From the NCBI RefSeq assembly GCF_000959445.1, contig NZ_CP009632.1, positions 806,001-870,000 of the forward strand: a stretch of DNA of 64,000 nucleotides, written 5' to 3'. The translations under genes were made by a program, and so were the position numbers. The notes under the pieces were generated by a model. It saw only the letters and a program-made list of their open reading frames with translations, had not been told where the DNA came from and searched no databases. Origin of the DNA: Burkholderia vietnamiensis LMG 10929. GTDB taxonomy: Bacteria; Pseudomonadota; Gammaproteobacteria; Burkholderiales; Burkholderiaceae. Below, piece by piece: positions 1-8,365 of the stretch; within the stretch, counting starts at the first letter, position 1, and each line of letters opens with the position of its first letter.

Positions 1-53
1 CCGGCCGCGCGCATCCCGCCCGAAATACCGCGGCCGATGCGCGCTCGGGATAC

Positions 54-1406
54 CTATCGACCCTGCACCGGCAAGGTCACCCGCACGCCGAATCCGCCGC
101 CGTTCAGCCCGTCGACGTAGGTCAGACGCCCGCCGAGCTTGGCCACGATCCGCGCGACGATCGACAGCCCCAGGCCGCTGCCGCTCGCGTCATGATCGGC
201 ACCGCGAAAGAACCGGTCCTGCAAGCGCGCCAGATCCTCGGTCGGCACGCCGGGGCCGTCGTCGCACACCTGTAGCGTGACCGCGTCGGCGTCCTGCCAA
301 GATGCGATTTCGACGTGCCCATGCTCGCGGCCGTACTTGATCGCGTTATCGACGAGGTTGTCGAGCAGCACGCGAAGCAGCGTGGGCGGCGCGTGCATGA
401 CGACGCGGCCATCGACCCGCGACGTCACGGACATCTCCTTGCGCTCGGCGCGCGCCTGATGATCGTTCACGCATGCGGCGATCAATTGACGAAGATCAAC
501 GTCCGCGCCGTCCAGCGGAACCGTCTCGTCGAGCCGCGCCAGCGCGAGCAACTGATCGGCCAGATGCGTGCTGCGGTCGACGCCCTCGACGACCCGCTGC
601 ATCGCGCGCCGCTGGCGCTCCGGATCGCGCGCGGTGAGCGCTACCTGCGCCTGGACCTTGATGGCGGCGAGCGGCGTCTTCAGCTCGTGCGCCGCGTCGC
701 TGGTGAACGCGCGCTCGCGAACGAGCGAGTCGCGCAGGCGTTGCAGCAACGTATTGAGCGCGGCGACCAGCGGACGCACTTCATCGGGAATGCCGCGCGT
801 GCCGATTGCGTCGAGGTTGTCGGCCGAGCGCGCTTCGATCGCGTCGGACAGCGTGCGCAGCGGCGTCAGGCTGCGGCCGATCGCGAACCAGATCAACACC
901 GCCAGCACCGGCAGCGCGAACGCCAGCGGCCGCGCCACGCGCCGCGCGACTTCGGCGGACAGGTCCGAGCGGCGCGTGCGCTGCTCGAAGATGCGCACCG
1001 TCCGGCCGCGCGCGGCATCGGTCAGCACGTACGCGTGCCACTTCGGATTGCCCGACTCGGCCGCGCCGGATGCAGCAGCCGCAGACGCCGGCACGTCGAG
1101 CGCCGCGAGACCCGGACTGGCCGCGAGGACGCGCCCGTCGGCATCGCTGACCTGGTACAGCATCGGCGGCGCGGCATCGTTGTCGCCGTCGTCGTCGTCG
1201 CGGCCGGCGAGCACGATCTCGGCGAAGCGCGGCAGGTCGCGCGCGTCGAGCACCGCGAAGGTCCGGGCGATCTGCTCGACGCGCGTTTCGTACCATTCGT
1301 CCGCTTCGTGAATCGCCTGACGATAGCTCGACACGAGCGAATAGGCCCACACCACCACCACGCCCGACAGCACGAGCAAGGTCAGCCGTTGCCGGATCGA
1401 ACGCAT
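54..1406 (-). CDS. Sensor histidine kinase, QseC/PmrB type
   Basis: This is an inner-membrane sensor kinase of 450 residues that should phosphorylate the response regulator encoded just upstream. Transmembrane segments lie near residues 8-26 and 161-177 and flank a periplasmic domain. That domain carries a run of acidic residues at about 69-77, a feature some related sensors use to bind metal ions. The phosphorylated histidine is H240 in the motif DAAHELKTP. An ATPase domain with N-box and DGPGVP/GSGLGLS G-boxes completes the protein. The start codon overlaps the regulator stop by one base, which implies translational coupling. The stimulus is unknown; the divergent haem genes suggest a redox or metal signal. 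Confidence 0.93.
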   Translation of the reverse strand: MRSIRQRLTLLVLSGVVVVWAYSLVSSYRQAIHEADEWYETRVEQIARTFAVLDARDLPRFAEIVLAGRDDDDGDNDAAPPMLYQVSDADGRVLAASPGLAALDVPASAAAASGAAESGNPKWHAYVLTDAARGRTVRIFEQRTRRSDLSAEVARRVARPLAFALPVLAVLIWFAIGRSLTPLRTLSDAIEARSADNLDAIGTRGIPDEVRPLVAALNTLLQRLRDSLVRERAFTSDAAHELKTPLAAIKVQAQVALTARDPERQRRAMQRVVEGVDRSTHLADQLLALARLDETVPLDGADVDLRQLIAACVNDHQARAERKEMSVTSRVDGRVVMHAPPTLLRVLLDNLVDNAIKYGREHGHVEIASWQDADAVTLQVCDDGPGVPTEDLARLQDRFFRGADHDASGSGLGLSIVARIVAKLGGRLTYVDGLNGGGFGVRVTLPVQGR

Positions 1407-2068
1407 CACGACGCCTTCTCCACCACGTAGCCCACGCCGCGGATCGTGCGGATCAGGTCGGCGCCGAGCTTCTTGCGCAGGTTCGAAACGTGCACCTCGA
1501 TCGCATTGCTCTCGATCTCCTCGTTCCAGCCGTACAGGCTGTCCTGCAGCTGCGCGCGCGACAGCGGGCGGCCCTGGTTCGACAGCAGTTCGACCAGCAA
1601 CGCGCATTCGCGCGACGTCAGCGCGATTCGCTCGGCGCCGCGGGTGGCCGTCATCAACGCGGGATCGACCGACAGGTCGCCGTATTCGATCGTGTCGGTG
1701 CTGCGCCCCTGCGAACGCCGCACGAGCGCACGGCAGCGCGCGACCAGCTCGGTCAGGTCGAACGGCTTGCCGAGATAATCGTCGGCGCCCGCGCTCAGGC
1801 CGCTCACGCGATCGGCCACCGTGTCGCGCGCGGTCATCACCAGCACCGGCGTATGGTCGCGACGCTTGCGAAGCCACGCGAGCAGCTCGACGCCGGACAT
1901 GCGCGGCAAGCCCAGATCCAGCACGACGAGGTCGTACGGCGTGGTTTCGAGCGCCAGTTGCGCATGCCGGCCGTCGTGCGCCCAGTCGACCGTCATGCCG
2001 GCCTCGCTCAGCCCGTCCTCCACGCCGCTGCCGATCAGCTTGTCGTCCTCCACGAGCAATACCCGCAT
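1406..2068 (-). CDS. OmpR-family response regulator, QseB/PmrA type
   Basis: The protein is a two-domain DNA-binding response regulator of 220 residues. The receiver domain has the acidic pair at residues 8-9, phosphoacceptor D51 and the conserved lysine in GKPFD. A winged-helix effector domain follows, with the typical SNAIEVHVSNLRKKL recognition helix. I chose the ATG at 2068 because GAGGAG lies nine bases upstream; a TTG nine bases earlier abuts that ribosome site and is unlikely. It forms an operon with the downstream kinase and is divergent from cytochrome b562. The promoter of that cytochrome carries a PmrA-like direct repeat that this regulator may bind. Confidence 0.93.
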   Translation of the reverse strand: MRVLLVEDDKLIGSGVEDGLSEAGMTVDWAHDGRHAQLALETTPYDLVVLDLGLPRMSGVELLAWLRKRRDHTPVLVMTARDTVADRVSGLSAGADDYLGKPFDLTELVARCRALVRRSQGRSTDTIEYGDLSVDPALMTATRGAERIALTSRECALLVELLSNQGRPLSRAQLQDSLYGWNEEIESNAIEVHVSNLRKKLGADLIRTIRGVGYVVEKAS

Positions 2069-2164
2069 GATTCGCAACTCCTCTTTGATCCGGACCTCGC
2101 GTCCGTTGCGGCACGATAACCGCAGGCGTGCCCGCGCATCAAGCGGGTCGCGGCCGAAATCGGG

Positions 2165-2182
2165 CCTTAAGAATCCGTTAAC
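2165..2182 (+). promoter_or_regulatory. PmrA/QseB-type direct-repeat operator
   Basis: The sequence CTTAAG-AATCC-GTTAAC forms two six-base half-sites with a five-base spacer, the layout of PmrA-type boxes. It lies between the response regulator gene and cytochrome b562. A nearly identical copy precedes the SHP operon at 14293-14310. Confidence 0.55.
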
Positions 2183-2231
2183 GTCGGCGCCCTATCGTCG
2201 CGCTCACCGATACTGCCGACCCGAAACGCCC

Positions 2232-2606
2232 ATGAAGACGCCCGCATTCCGATTCCGCTTCTGCGCCGCGCTCGCCGCGCTGCTCGTCGTGACCGCCGCG
2301 CCCGCGCAGGCGGGCGAGATCAAGCCGCTGATGCGCGACATGAAGCAGACAATGCAACGCGCGCTGAACAGCCGGACGACCGCCGAGATGCGCGGCTACG
2401 TCACCCGGCTCGAAAGCGACGCGCAACAGGCGAGCCGCCAGCGCTATCGCAGCGACCAGTCGACCTACGACGAAGGCATGCGCACCTTGCAGCGCGAACT
2501 GACCGAAGTCGATCGCGCGATCGCGGCGAACGATCTGCCGGCCGCCAAGCAGGCATTGCGCCGCATCAACGACACGAAGAAGCACTACCACGACCTGCTC
2601 GGCTGA
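2232..2606 (+). CDS. cybC: Cytochrome b562 family periplasmic protein
   Basis: This is a 124-residue secreted four-helix haem protein. A signal peptide ends near AQAGEI (about residue 27). The mature chain starts with a helix containing the likely axial methionine (IKPLMRDM) and ends with KKHYHDLLG, where the histidine matches the second axial ligand of E. coli cytochrome b562. Its role is probably periplasmic electron transfer, and the next gene encodes a membrane cytochrome b561 that could be its partner. The upstream PmrA-type repeat suggests control by a local response regulator. The family call is firm; the redox partner is inferred. Confidence 0.85.
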   Translation: MKTPAFRFRFCAALAALLVVTAAPAQAGEIKPLMRDMKQTMQRALNSRTTAEMRGYVTRLESDAQQASRQRYRSDQSTYDEGMRTLQRELTEVDRAIAANDLPAAKQALRRINDTKKHYHDLLG

Positions 2607-2644
2607 GCCGACCGCACCCGCTTGCCACTGAACGATATTCCGTC

Positions 2645-3211
2645 ATGAAGACCGCTACCCGTTATCCGCTGTCGATCAGCCTGCTCCATTGGCTGCTGGC
2701 CGTCGCACTGATCGGCAACCTGATCGTCGGCCTGCTGCTAGACGACAACGAAGACCTGGTCGGCCTGCACAAGTCGATCGGCGTCGCCATTCTCTTGCTC
2801 GTGGCGCTGCGTCTCGGCAACCGGCTGCGCGCGCGCGACCGGCTGCCGCCGTCGGTCAATCCCGCCGGCACGCTGCGGCATTCGGCCGAACGCGCCATCC
2901 ACGGGCTGCTGTATGCGCTGATGCTGGCGATCCCGGTGCTCGGCTGGCTGAAGACGAACGCGGCCGGGCACCCGGCCAGCTGCTTCGGACTCTTTTCGCT
3001 GCCGACGCTGGTCGCGAAGAACCGCGAGCTGTCGCACTGGCTCGGCGAACTGCACGCACTCGCCGCCTACGCGCTCGTCGCGCTGGTCGGCCTGCACGTC
3101 GCCGCGGCCGTGGCGCACCGCGTGCTCCATGCGGAAAACGTCCTGCCGCGCATCCTGCCGTGGGCGGCCCGTTCCGGCCGGCGCGCGCTGCAGGCGAAGG
3201 ATATCGGCTGA
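2645..3211 (+). CDS. cybB: Cytochrome b561 (CybB-like)
   Basis: The 188-residue integral membrane protein has four predicted helices. Conserved histidines for two b haems lie in LLHWLL, LHKSIGV, ELHALAAY and GLHVAAAVAHRVLH. Members of this family oxidise quinol or superoxide in the inner membrane and pass electrons to periplasmic acceptors. It lies 38 bases after cytochrome b562 and is probably cotranscribed with it, so a b562-b561 electron relay is plausible. The start ATG at 2645 fits the family length. Confidence 0.9.
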   Translation: MKTATRYPLSISLLHWLLAVALIGNLIVGLLLDDNEDLVGLHKSIGVAILLLVALRLGNRLRARDRLPPSVNPAGTLRHSAERAIHGLLYALMLAIPVLGWLKTNAAGHPASCFGLFSLPTLVAKNRELSHWLGELHALAAYALVALVGLHVAAAVAHRVLHAENVLPRILPWAARSGRRALQAKDIG

Positions 3212-3270
3212 CGCCGGCATTGCGATGCGCGGCGGCCGGACCGCTTCGAAATCCGGCGGAAAACCGGCGT

Positions 3271-3433
3271 CGCGCGTCGCCCGCACGTGTCGGCAGCCAC
3301 GCGGCAGACCGAACGCGATCAGCAGACCCACACGCTCCACGCGACCGTTGATCTTCGTCAACGCCTCGGTGTCCACACCCTTCAACGACGGGCGGCGGTC
3401 GATCAATATCGACGTATCGCAACCGGGCTTCAT
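3271..3433 (-). pseudogene. Possible decayed gene fragment
   Basis: An open stretch on the minus strand encodes about 54 residues with protein-like composition, including RVERVGLLIAFGLPRG. This vaguely recalls the C-terminus of GxxExxY-type proteins (VGLLINFNVP). No full gene surrounds it and the frame then runs into sequence antisense to cytochrome b561. I report it as a possible remnant only. An FNR-like palindrome overlaps it on the other strand, so the region may instead be purely regulatory. Confidence 0.22.
3348..3361 (+). promoter_or_regulatory. FNR-type box upstream of the hemerythrin gene
   Basis: TTGATCTTCGTCAA matches TTGAY-N4-RTCAA exactly and lies about 135 bases before the hemerythrin start. 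The -10 candidate at the usual spacing (CAACGA, 3383-3388) is weak, so function is less sure than for other boxes. Confidence 0.45.
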
Positions 3434-3494
3434 GCGCGCAGCCGAAGCGAGCCGCGAGCACGCCGGTCATTCCGTTACCGCTGTGGGGTGTGAA

Positions 3495-4079
3495 ATGTCG
3501 ATGCCCGGGCCACGTAGCGCCGTCGCCATCATCCGCCACGAACATGCGCAGTTGTCGACCGTGATCGACGGCATGCGGCACTTCGTCCGTCTGCTCGTGG
3601 CGGGTGAGCCGGTGCCGGGCGTGATCGTGTTCCGCGCGATGCTCTATTACATCCGGGAATACCCGCAGCGCATTCATCATCCGAACGAAGACCGCTACCT
3701 GTTCGCGCCGTTGCGGGCGCGCACCGGCGAGTTCGACAGCGTGCTCGACCAGCTTGAGGCGCAGCACGACAAGAGCGACATGAAGCTGCGGAATCTCGAG
3801 CACGCGCTGACGCGCTACGAGTTGAAAGGCGCGAGCGCGCTGCATACGCTCGGCGCGCTGATGGACGATTACGCGGAGTTCCATGCGGACCATCGCTGTC
3901 TAGAAGAGACCGTGATCCTGCCGGCCGCCACCCGCGTGTTGACGCCCGACGACTGGGTCGGGATCGACGCGGCGTTCGCCGCGAATCGCGATCCGTTCGA
4001 CGGCCAGCCGCTCGACGAGGATCTCGACCGGCTGTTTTCGATGATCGTCCAGGCGATCCCCGATCGGGCGCCCGATTAG
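3495..4079 (+). CDS. Hemerythrin-like (HHE) domain protein
   Basis: The 194-residue cytoplasmic protein has a hemerythrin cation-binding fold. Candidate diiron ligands are the histidine in IIRHEHAQL, the HHPNED motif, the histidine in EAQHDKSD and the later FHADHRCLEE histidine and glutamate. Such proteins bind oxygen or nitric oxide, or support repair of iron centres. ATG 3495 follows GGGGTG by a short spacer; ATG 3501 and the upstream ATG 3432 are alternatives. It stands alone between the cytochrome genes and a stress protein gene. A second hemerythrin domain occurs 1.2 kb away at the end of the metal ATPase. Confidence 0.85.
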   Translation: MSMPGPRSAVAIIRHEHAQLSTVIDGMRHFVRLLVAGEPVPGVIVFRAMLYYIREYPQRIHHPNEDRYLFAPLRARTGEFDSVLDQLEAQHDKSDMKLRNLEHALTRYELKGASALHTLGALMDDYAEFHADHRCLEETVILPAATRVLTPDDWVGIDAAFAANRDPFDGQPLDEDLDRLFSMIVQAIPDRAPD

Positions 4080-4083
4080 CAGC

Positions 4084-4114
4084 GCGGCCGCCCTTCGGCC
4101 GCTGGAAAGCCAGC
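4084..4114 (+). terminator. GC-rich hairpins after the hemerythrin gene
   Basis: A hairpin with seven-base arms (GCGGCCG, loop CCCTT, CGGCCGC) starts four bases after the hemerythrin stop. A second small stem, GCTGG-AAAG-CCAGC, follows at once. There is no U-tract, so intrinsic termination is only possible. Confidence 0.4.
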
Positions 4115-4145
4115 GGCACGCATTACCCGGCGAACATGAACGCGC

Positions 4146-4159
4146 TTGACGAAGGTCAA
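4146..4159 (+). promoter_or_regulatory. FNR-type box of the tandem Usp gene
   Basis: TTGACGAAGGTCAA lies upstream of the stress protein gene at 4232. A -10-like AACAAT at 4181-4186 is centred 31 bases downstream, as expected for class II activation. Confidence 0.75.
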
Positions 4160-4231
4160 GCCGCGCGCGCCTCGCGTGCGAACAATGGCCGTATGCACGA
4201 TCGCCGGTTGCCACCGGACCGGGAGACCTTC

Positions 4232-5182
4232 ATGAGCGCCAGCAACTCACCCCTCCACCCCCACCACGCGCCCCAACGGGTGCTGATCGCGATCGACGGC
4301 TCCGCCGCGTCCGATCATGCGCTCGCGTATGCGCGTAACCTCATTGCGCCGAATGCGTCGGTGCACGTGGTCAGCGTCGCGGAAAATCCGCGCACACTCG
4401 TTCCGCGTGGATCGAAATCGGCCGCGTTCTTCGAAGCGGCGCGCGACGAATTGCTGCACGACGCCGCCGACGCGCTGTCGCGCGCCACCGGCGCATTGCG
4501 GCGCGACGACATCGCGATCGACAGCGAAGTCATCGACCTGTCCGTGCACGGCGCCGATATCGCCCATGCGCTGGCCGAAACCGCGCAGGCGTGGCGCGCC
4601 GATCTGCTGATCGTCGGCGCGCGTCAGCATCACGGCCTGCTGCGGTGGATCGAAGGCACGGTGTCCGGCCCGCTCGGCCACCTCGCCGGCTGTCCGCTGC
4701 TGATCGTCCCGGAAGGGTTCCAGCCGGCCGCCGAGCATGTGCCGGCGCGCATGCTGTTCGCCGTCGACGGCAGTGCGATCGCCCTCAACGCACTGCGCGC
4801 GGGCCTCAAATTCGCGCGGCCGGACACCGAATTCCGCGTGATCCACGTCGTGGACCGGCCCGTATCGCTGGGCGATTTCGTTCCCGTCGAGACGCTGGAA
4901 CAGGCGTCGATCGACGAAGGCCGCCGCGTACTGCAAAAAGCCGTCGCGCTGTTCGACGGCGCGGCCCGACACGCGCAGTCGCAGCTGATTCAAACCGACC
5001 GCACCGGCGACGACGTATCGCAACGGATCGTGCACGACGCGAGCGGCTGGCATGCCGACATGATCGTGATGGGCACCCACGGACGGCGCGGCGTCACGAG
5101 CTGGGTGCTCGGCAGCGTGGCGCGCCGCGTCGCGCGGATCGCGCCGACGCCGGTCCTGCTCGTGAACGCGCCGCATGCGTAG
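4232..5182 (+). CDS. Tandem universal stress protein
   Basis: This 316-residue cytoplasmic protein consists of two UspA domains, about residues 15-155 and 170-312. The second domain has a complete nucleotide-binding motif, GTHGRRGVTSWVLGS, so it probably binds ATP. The first has the degenerate GARQHHGLLRWIEGT. Proteins of this kind support survival during growth arrest and hypoxia. ATG 4232 is preceded by GGGAGACC. The gene is preceded by a good FNR-type box and is convergent with the metal ATPase gene, whose stop lies only 12 bases away. Confidence 0.92.
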   Translation: MSASNSPLHPHHAPQRVLIAIDGSAASDHALAYARNLIAPNASVHVVSVAENPRTLVPRGSKSAAFFEAARDELLHDAADALSRATGALRRDDIAIDSEVIDLSVHGADIAHALAETAQAWRADLLIVGARQHHGLLRWIEGTVSGPLGHLAGCPLLIVPEGFQPAAEHVPARMLFAVDGSAIALNALRAGLKFARPDTEFRVIHVVDRPVSLGDFVPVETLEQASIDEGRRVLQKAVALFDGAARHAQSQLIQTDRTGDDVSQRIVHDASGWHADMIVMGTHGRRGVTSWVLGSVARRVARIAPTPVLLVNAPHA

Positions 5183-5194
5183 CGCGCTAGCGCG

Positions 5195-7486
5195 TCACAC
5201 GTCCGCGCCCACCGCGTGGAACAGCTCCTCCTCCTGCGCGCAATGTAGGCGGACGATCGCTTCAAGCCCGTACAGCGTCCGTTGGATCGCCTGAGCGCCC
5301 GCGGCGTCGGCGTGTTCGCGCGGCAGATCGGCGACCATCTGCCTGAGCGCCCTGACCATCCGGAAGATCTCGCGGTGCGCGCCGCTCATCGCCGCAAGCG
5401 GATCCTCGCCGCCGAGCAGCGGCGCGAGACGCGCGTAGACGTCGCGGTCGTCCGCGCGCTCGTGCGGCAGCAGCCGCGCGTCCAGCACGCCGATCAGCCG
5501 CGCCGATTCGCTCGCGATGGTCGCGGCCGGCAAGCCGGGGATGCGATCGGCGAGATCCCGCAACTGGTCGAGCAGCGGCGACAACGCGGCGTGCTCGCGC
5601 TTGAGCTGCTCGACGTCGAGGCCGCTCGGCCGCGCCTCCGACGGCTTCGCGCGGACCAGCAACACGCGCAGCGCATTGACGATCACGACGACGTCGATCA
5701 CCTCCTGAATCACCGCGCCCGCAATCGGCGGCAGTAATCCGGCCGCCGCGACCGCCATCGCGAGCGCCGACAACGACATGCCGGCCACCACGCTCTCGAG
5801 CGCGATGCGGCGCGCGCGGCGCGCAATGCGGATCGCGTCCACGAGGCGGTCGAGCCGGTCGACCAGCAGCACCACGTCGGCGGCCTCGGACGACGCGGCC
5901 GCGCCACGCGCGCCCATCGCGATGCCGACGTCGGCGGCCGCGAGCGCCGGCGCGTCGTTCACGCCGTCGCCGACCATGATCGTCACGCCGTCCTTGCGAG
6001 CCGACTGGATCGCGGCGAGCTTGTCCGTCGGCGTTTGCTCGGCGCGCACGTCGGTCACGCCGAGCAGTTCGCCGACCGCCAGCGCGATATCGCGCCGGTC
6101 GCCGGTCAGCATCACGAGGCGCTCGACGCCTTCGCGCTTGAGTAGCCGCAATGCGCGCGGCGTCTCGAGCCGCAGTTCGTCGGCCAGCTCGATCGCGCCG
6201 ATCATCGCGCCATCCACGCCGACGAATACCGCCGCGCCGCCCTGGCCGCCGACGCGCGCGACGAACGCATCGCTCCACGGCGCCGGCGTCGAGCACGCCG
6301 CGACGAAACTAAACTTGCCGATCGTGACCGTGTGACCGTCGACGCTGCCCGTCACGCCTTCGCCGGGCGTCTCCAGTACGGCCGACGGCGCCGACAGACC
6401 GACGCCGCGCTCCCGTGCGGCAACCGTCAGCGCGTCCGAAATCACGTGCGCCGACGCCTGTGCGAGCGACGCCGCGAAGCGCAGCACGTCGGCGGCGGCG
6501 ACCTGCGCGCCGCATTCGATCGCGACGATGCGTGCGCGCCCGCCGGTCAGCGTGCCGGTCTTGTCGAAGAACAGAATCGTCGCTTGCGCGAGGCGTTCCA
6601 GCGCGCCGCCGCCCTTGACCAGCACGCCGCGCTTCGAGCAGCGCGACATGCCCGACACGATCGCGACCGGCACCGCGAGAATCAGCGGACACGGCGACGC
6701 GACGACGAGCACCGCGAGCGCGCGGCCGACGTCGCCGGTCGCGAGCCACGCGCCGCCCGCGACGAGCAGCGCAATCACGACGAAGCCCGCCGCGTAGCGA
6801 TCCGCGACGCGCACGGACGGGCTGCGCTCGCGCTGCGCGCGCTCGACCATCCGTACGATGCCGGCAAACGTGCTGTCGCCGGCGGTCGTGCGCGCCACCA
6901 TTTCGAACGGCGCGCCGGCGTTGACCACGCCGCTGCATGCGGTTTCGCCCGAACGTCGCCGCTGCGTGGACGATTCGCCGGTCAGCATCGATTCGTCCAG
7001 TTCCGCGTCGCCGGTGAGTGTGCCGTCGACCGCGACGCACTCGCCGCTGCGCACCAGCAGCCGGTCGCCGGGGACGATCGCACCCGGAGCGACGGGCCGC
7101 CATTCGCCATGCTCGAACCGCGTCGCCTGCCGCGGCGCGCGGCCGAGCAGCGCGGTCATCTCGCGTTGCGCGCGGCGCTGCGCGTGCTGCTCCAGCGTCC
7201 GCCCGCTCGCGAGCATCAATGCGATGACCGCGGCGGTCAGCGTCTCGTCGAGCGCGAGCGCGAGCCCGATCGCGAGCCACGCGAGCACGTCGATGCCGGG
7301 CTGCCGGCGCGCGACCGCCTTGGCGACGGTGACCGTCAACGCGAGCAGCACGGGCAGCGCGCCGAGCAGCCACACGAGGCGCGCGAGCGCAGGCAGGCCG
7401 AACGCGACGCACGCGCCGCCGGCGGCGAGCGTGACGGCAGACAGAACCAGCAACGTGAAATCGAGCGACCAGCGCATTCGGGGCAT
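5195..7486 (-). CDS. P1B-type metal ATPase fused to a hemerythrin domain
   Basis: This 763-residue membrane pump should export or import a transition metal using ATP. Visible motifs are TGES at 169-172 (actuator), SPCP at 264-267 in the metal-binding helix, DKTGT at 308-312 (phosphorylated aspartate) and GDGVNDAP. No N-terminal CXXC metal-binding domain is present. Roughly the last 150 residues form a hemerythrin-like four-helix domain (EHAAL, LPHERADD, HREIF, LHCAQEEE). This architecture matches the P1B-5 group, where studied members handle nickel and iron. ATG 7486 follows a GGAAAA ribosome site. It is divergent from the gene at 7704 and has its own FNR-type box. Confidence 0.92.
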   Translation of the reverse strand: MPRMRWSLDFTLLVLSAVTLAAGGACVAFGLPALARLVWLLGALPVLLALTVTVAKAVARRQPGIDVLAWLAIGLALALDETLTAAVIALMLASGRTLEQHAQRRAQREMTALLGRAPRQATRFEHGEWRPVAPGAIVPGDRLLVRSGECVAVDGTLTGDAELDESMLTGESSTQRRRSGETACSGVVNAGAPFEMVARTTAGDSTFAGIVRMVERAQRERSPSVRVADRYAAGFVVIALLVAGGAWLATGDVGRALAVLVVASPCPLILAVPVAIVSGMSRCSKRGVLVKGGGALERLAQATILFFDKTGTLTGGRARIVAIECGAQVAAADVLRFAASLAQASAHVISDALTVAARERGVGLSAPSAVLETPGEGVTGSVDGHTVTIGKFSFVAACSTPAPWSDAFVARVGGQGGAAVFVGVDGAMIGAIELADELRLETPRALRLLKREGVERLVMLTGDRRDIALAVGELLGVTDVRAEQTPTDKLAAIQSARKDGVTIMVGDGVNDAPALAAADVGIAMGARGAAASSEAADVVLLVDRLDRLVDAIRIARRARRIALESVVAGMSLSALAMAVAAAGLLPPIAGAVIQEVIDVVVIVNALRVLLVRAKPSEARPSGLDVEQLKREHAALSPLLDQLRDLADRIPGLPAATIASESARLIGVLDARLLPHERADDRDVYARLAPLLGGEDPLAAMSGAHREIFRMVRALRQMVADLPREHADAAGAQAIQRTLYGLEAIVRLHCAQEEELFHAVGADV

Positions 7487-7583
7487 GACGAGTTTTCCTG
7501 TTGCCGCGCGTGGGCCCGAGCGTTGCGTCGGGCGCCGTTGACGACGGCGTGGCATCAGTCTAGAAAATGCCGCGCTTCGACCG

Positions 7584-7597
7584 TTGACGTGGGTCAG
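7584..7597 (-). promoter_or_regulatory. FNR-type box of the metal ATPase gene
   Basis: TTGACGTGGGTCAG has one base off the palindrome. Reading towards the ATPase, a -10-like TAGACT occupies 7562-7557, centred 31 bases from the box centre. Confidence 0.7.
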
Positions 7598-7627
7598 CCC
7601 GACGCGCGTGCCCGCGCGGTGCGTTGC

Positions 7628-7641
7628 TTGACGTGAGTCAA
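7628..7641 (+). promoter_or_regulatory. FNR-type box of the 7704 gene
   Basis: TTGACGTGAGTCAA is a full match. A -10-like CACAAT at 7663-7668 is centred 31 bases downstream, giving a class II layout for the membrane protein gene. Confidence 0.75.
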
Positions 7642-7703
7642 CGGCGCGGCCCGTCTCTTCAGCACAATCGAAACGTGACACCGGATGGTCTGGAGCCGAT
7701 ATC

Positions 7704-8321
7704 GTGCTGACGCTGGCTGTGCTGTTCCTGCTGATTCTGCTGCTGAATCTCGTGCCGGCATTCGCGCCGCCCACCTGGATGGCGATGTCGTGGGTGGGCT
7801 TCAACCTGCCCGACGGCAATCCGTTCGTGTTCGCCGTCGTCGCGGCGGCCGCGGCCACCACCGGCCGCGTGATCCTCGCGACCTTCGCGCGCTCGCTGGT
7901 GCGCTCGCGCTGGGTGCGGGACGCCGATCGCGAGAACATCGCCGTGGCGACGCGCTGGCTGCGCAAGCACGGCACGCTCACCGCCGGGGCGTTCTTCCTC
8001 TATGCGCTGAGCCCGCTGCCGTCGAACTATCTGTTCATCGCATACGGGCTGTCCGGCTTGCCGCTCAGGATCATCGCCGCGGCGTTCTTCATCGGCCGCG
8101 TGACGACCTATGCGATCTGGGCGCACGTCGGCCGCTTCGCGTCCACGCAGCTCGACGCCGAGTCCGAACTCGGCGGCAGCTATCTCGGCGGCTACTTCAT
8201 CGTCACGCAGCTCGTGCTGCTCGCATGCATCGTCGTGTTGATGAAGCTCGACTGGCACGCGCTCGTCCACGAACGTCGATTGACGTTCCGGCGCGGCCAG
8301 CGCGTGCGCCGCTCCGATTGA
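7704..8321 (+). CDS. Membrane protein, possibly VTT/DedA-like
   Basis: The 205-residue protein starts at GTG and has about five hydrophobic segments. The central stretch ALSPLPSNYLFIAYGLSGLP, followed by IIAAAFFIGRV, recalls the core loop of SNARE-associated/VTT (DedA-type) proteins, which move lipids across membranes. This assignment is tentative because the usual N-terminal re-entrant loop is not obvious. The gene stands alone behind its own FNR-type box and is divergent from the hemerythrin-tailed ATPase. The C-terminus is basic and cytoplasmic-looking. Confidence 0.7.
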   Translation: MLTLAVLFLLILLLNLVPAFAPPTWMAMSWVGFNLPDGNPFVFAVVAAAAATTGRVILATFARSLVRSRWVRDADRENIAVATRWLRKHGTLTAGAFFLYALSPLPSNYLFIAYGLSGLPLRIIAAAFFIGRVTTYAIWAHVGRFASTQLDAESELGGSYLGGYFIVTQLVLLACIVVLMKLDWHALVHERRLTFRRGQRVRRSD

Positions 8322-8365
8322 AGCCGGCGCGGGCGTGCGTTGGCCGATACGCCGCCCGTCCCCTC

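Noticed and set aside
486..499. FNR-like palindrome TTGACGAAGATCAA
   Set aside because: It lies inside the coding sequence of the first sensor kinase, far from any start codon, so it is likely a chance match. It shows that some background exists.
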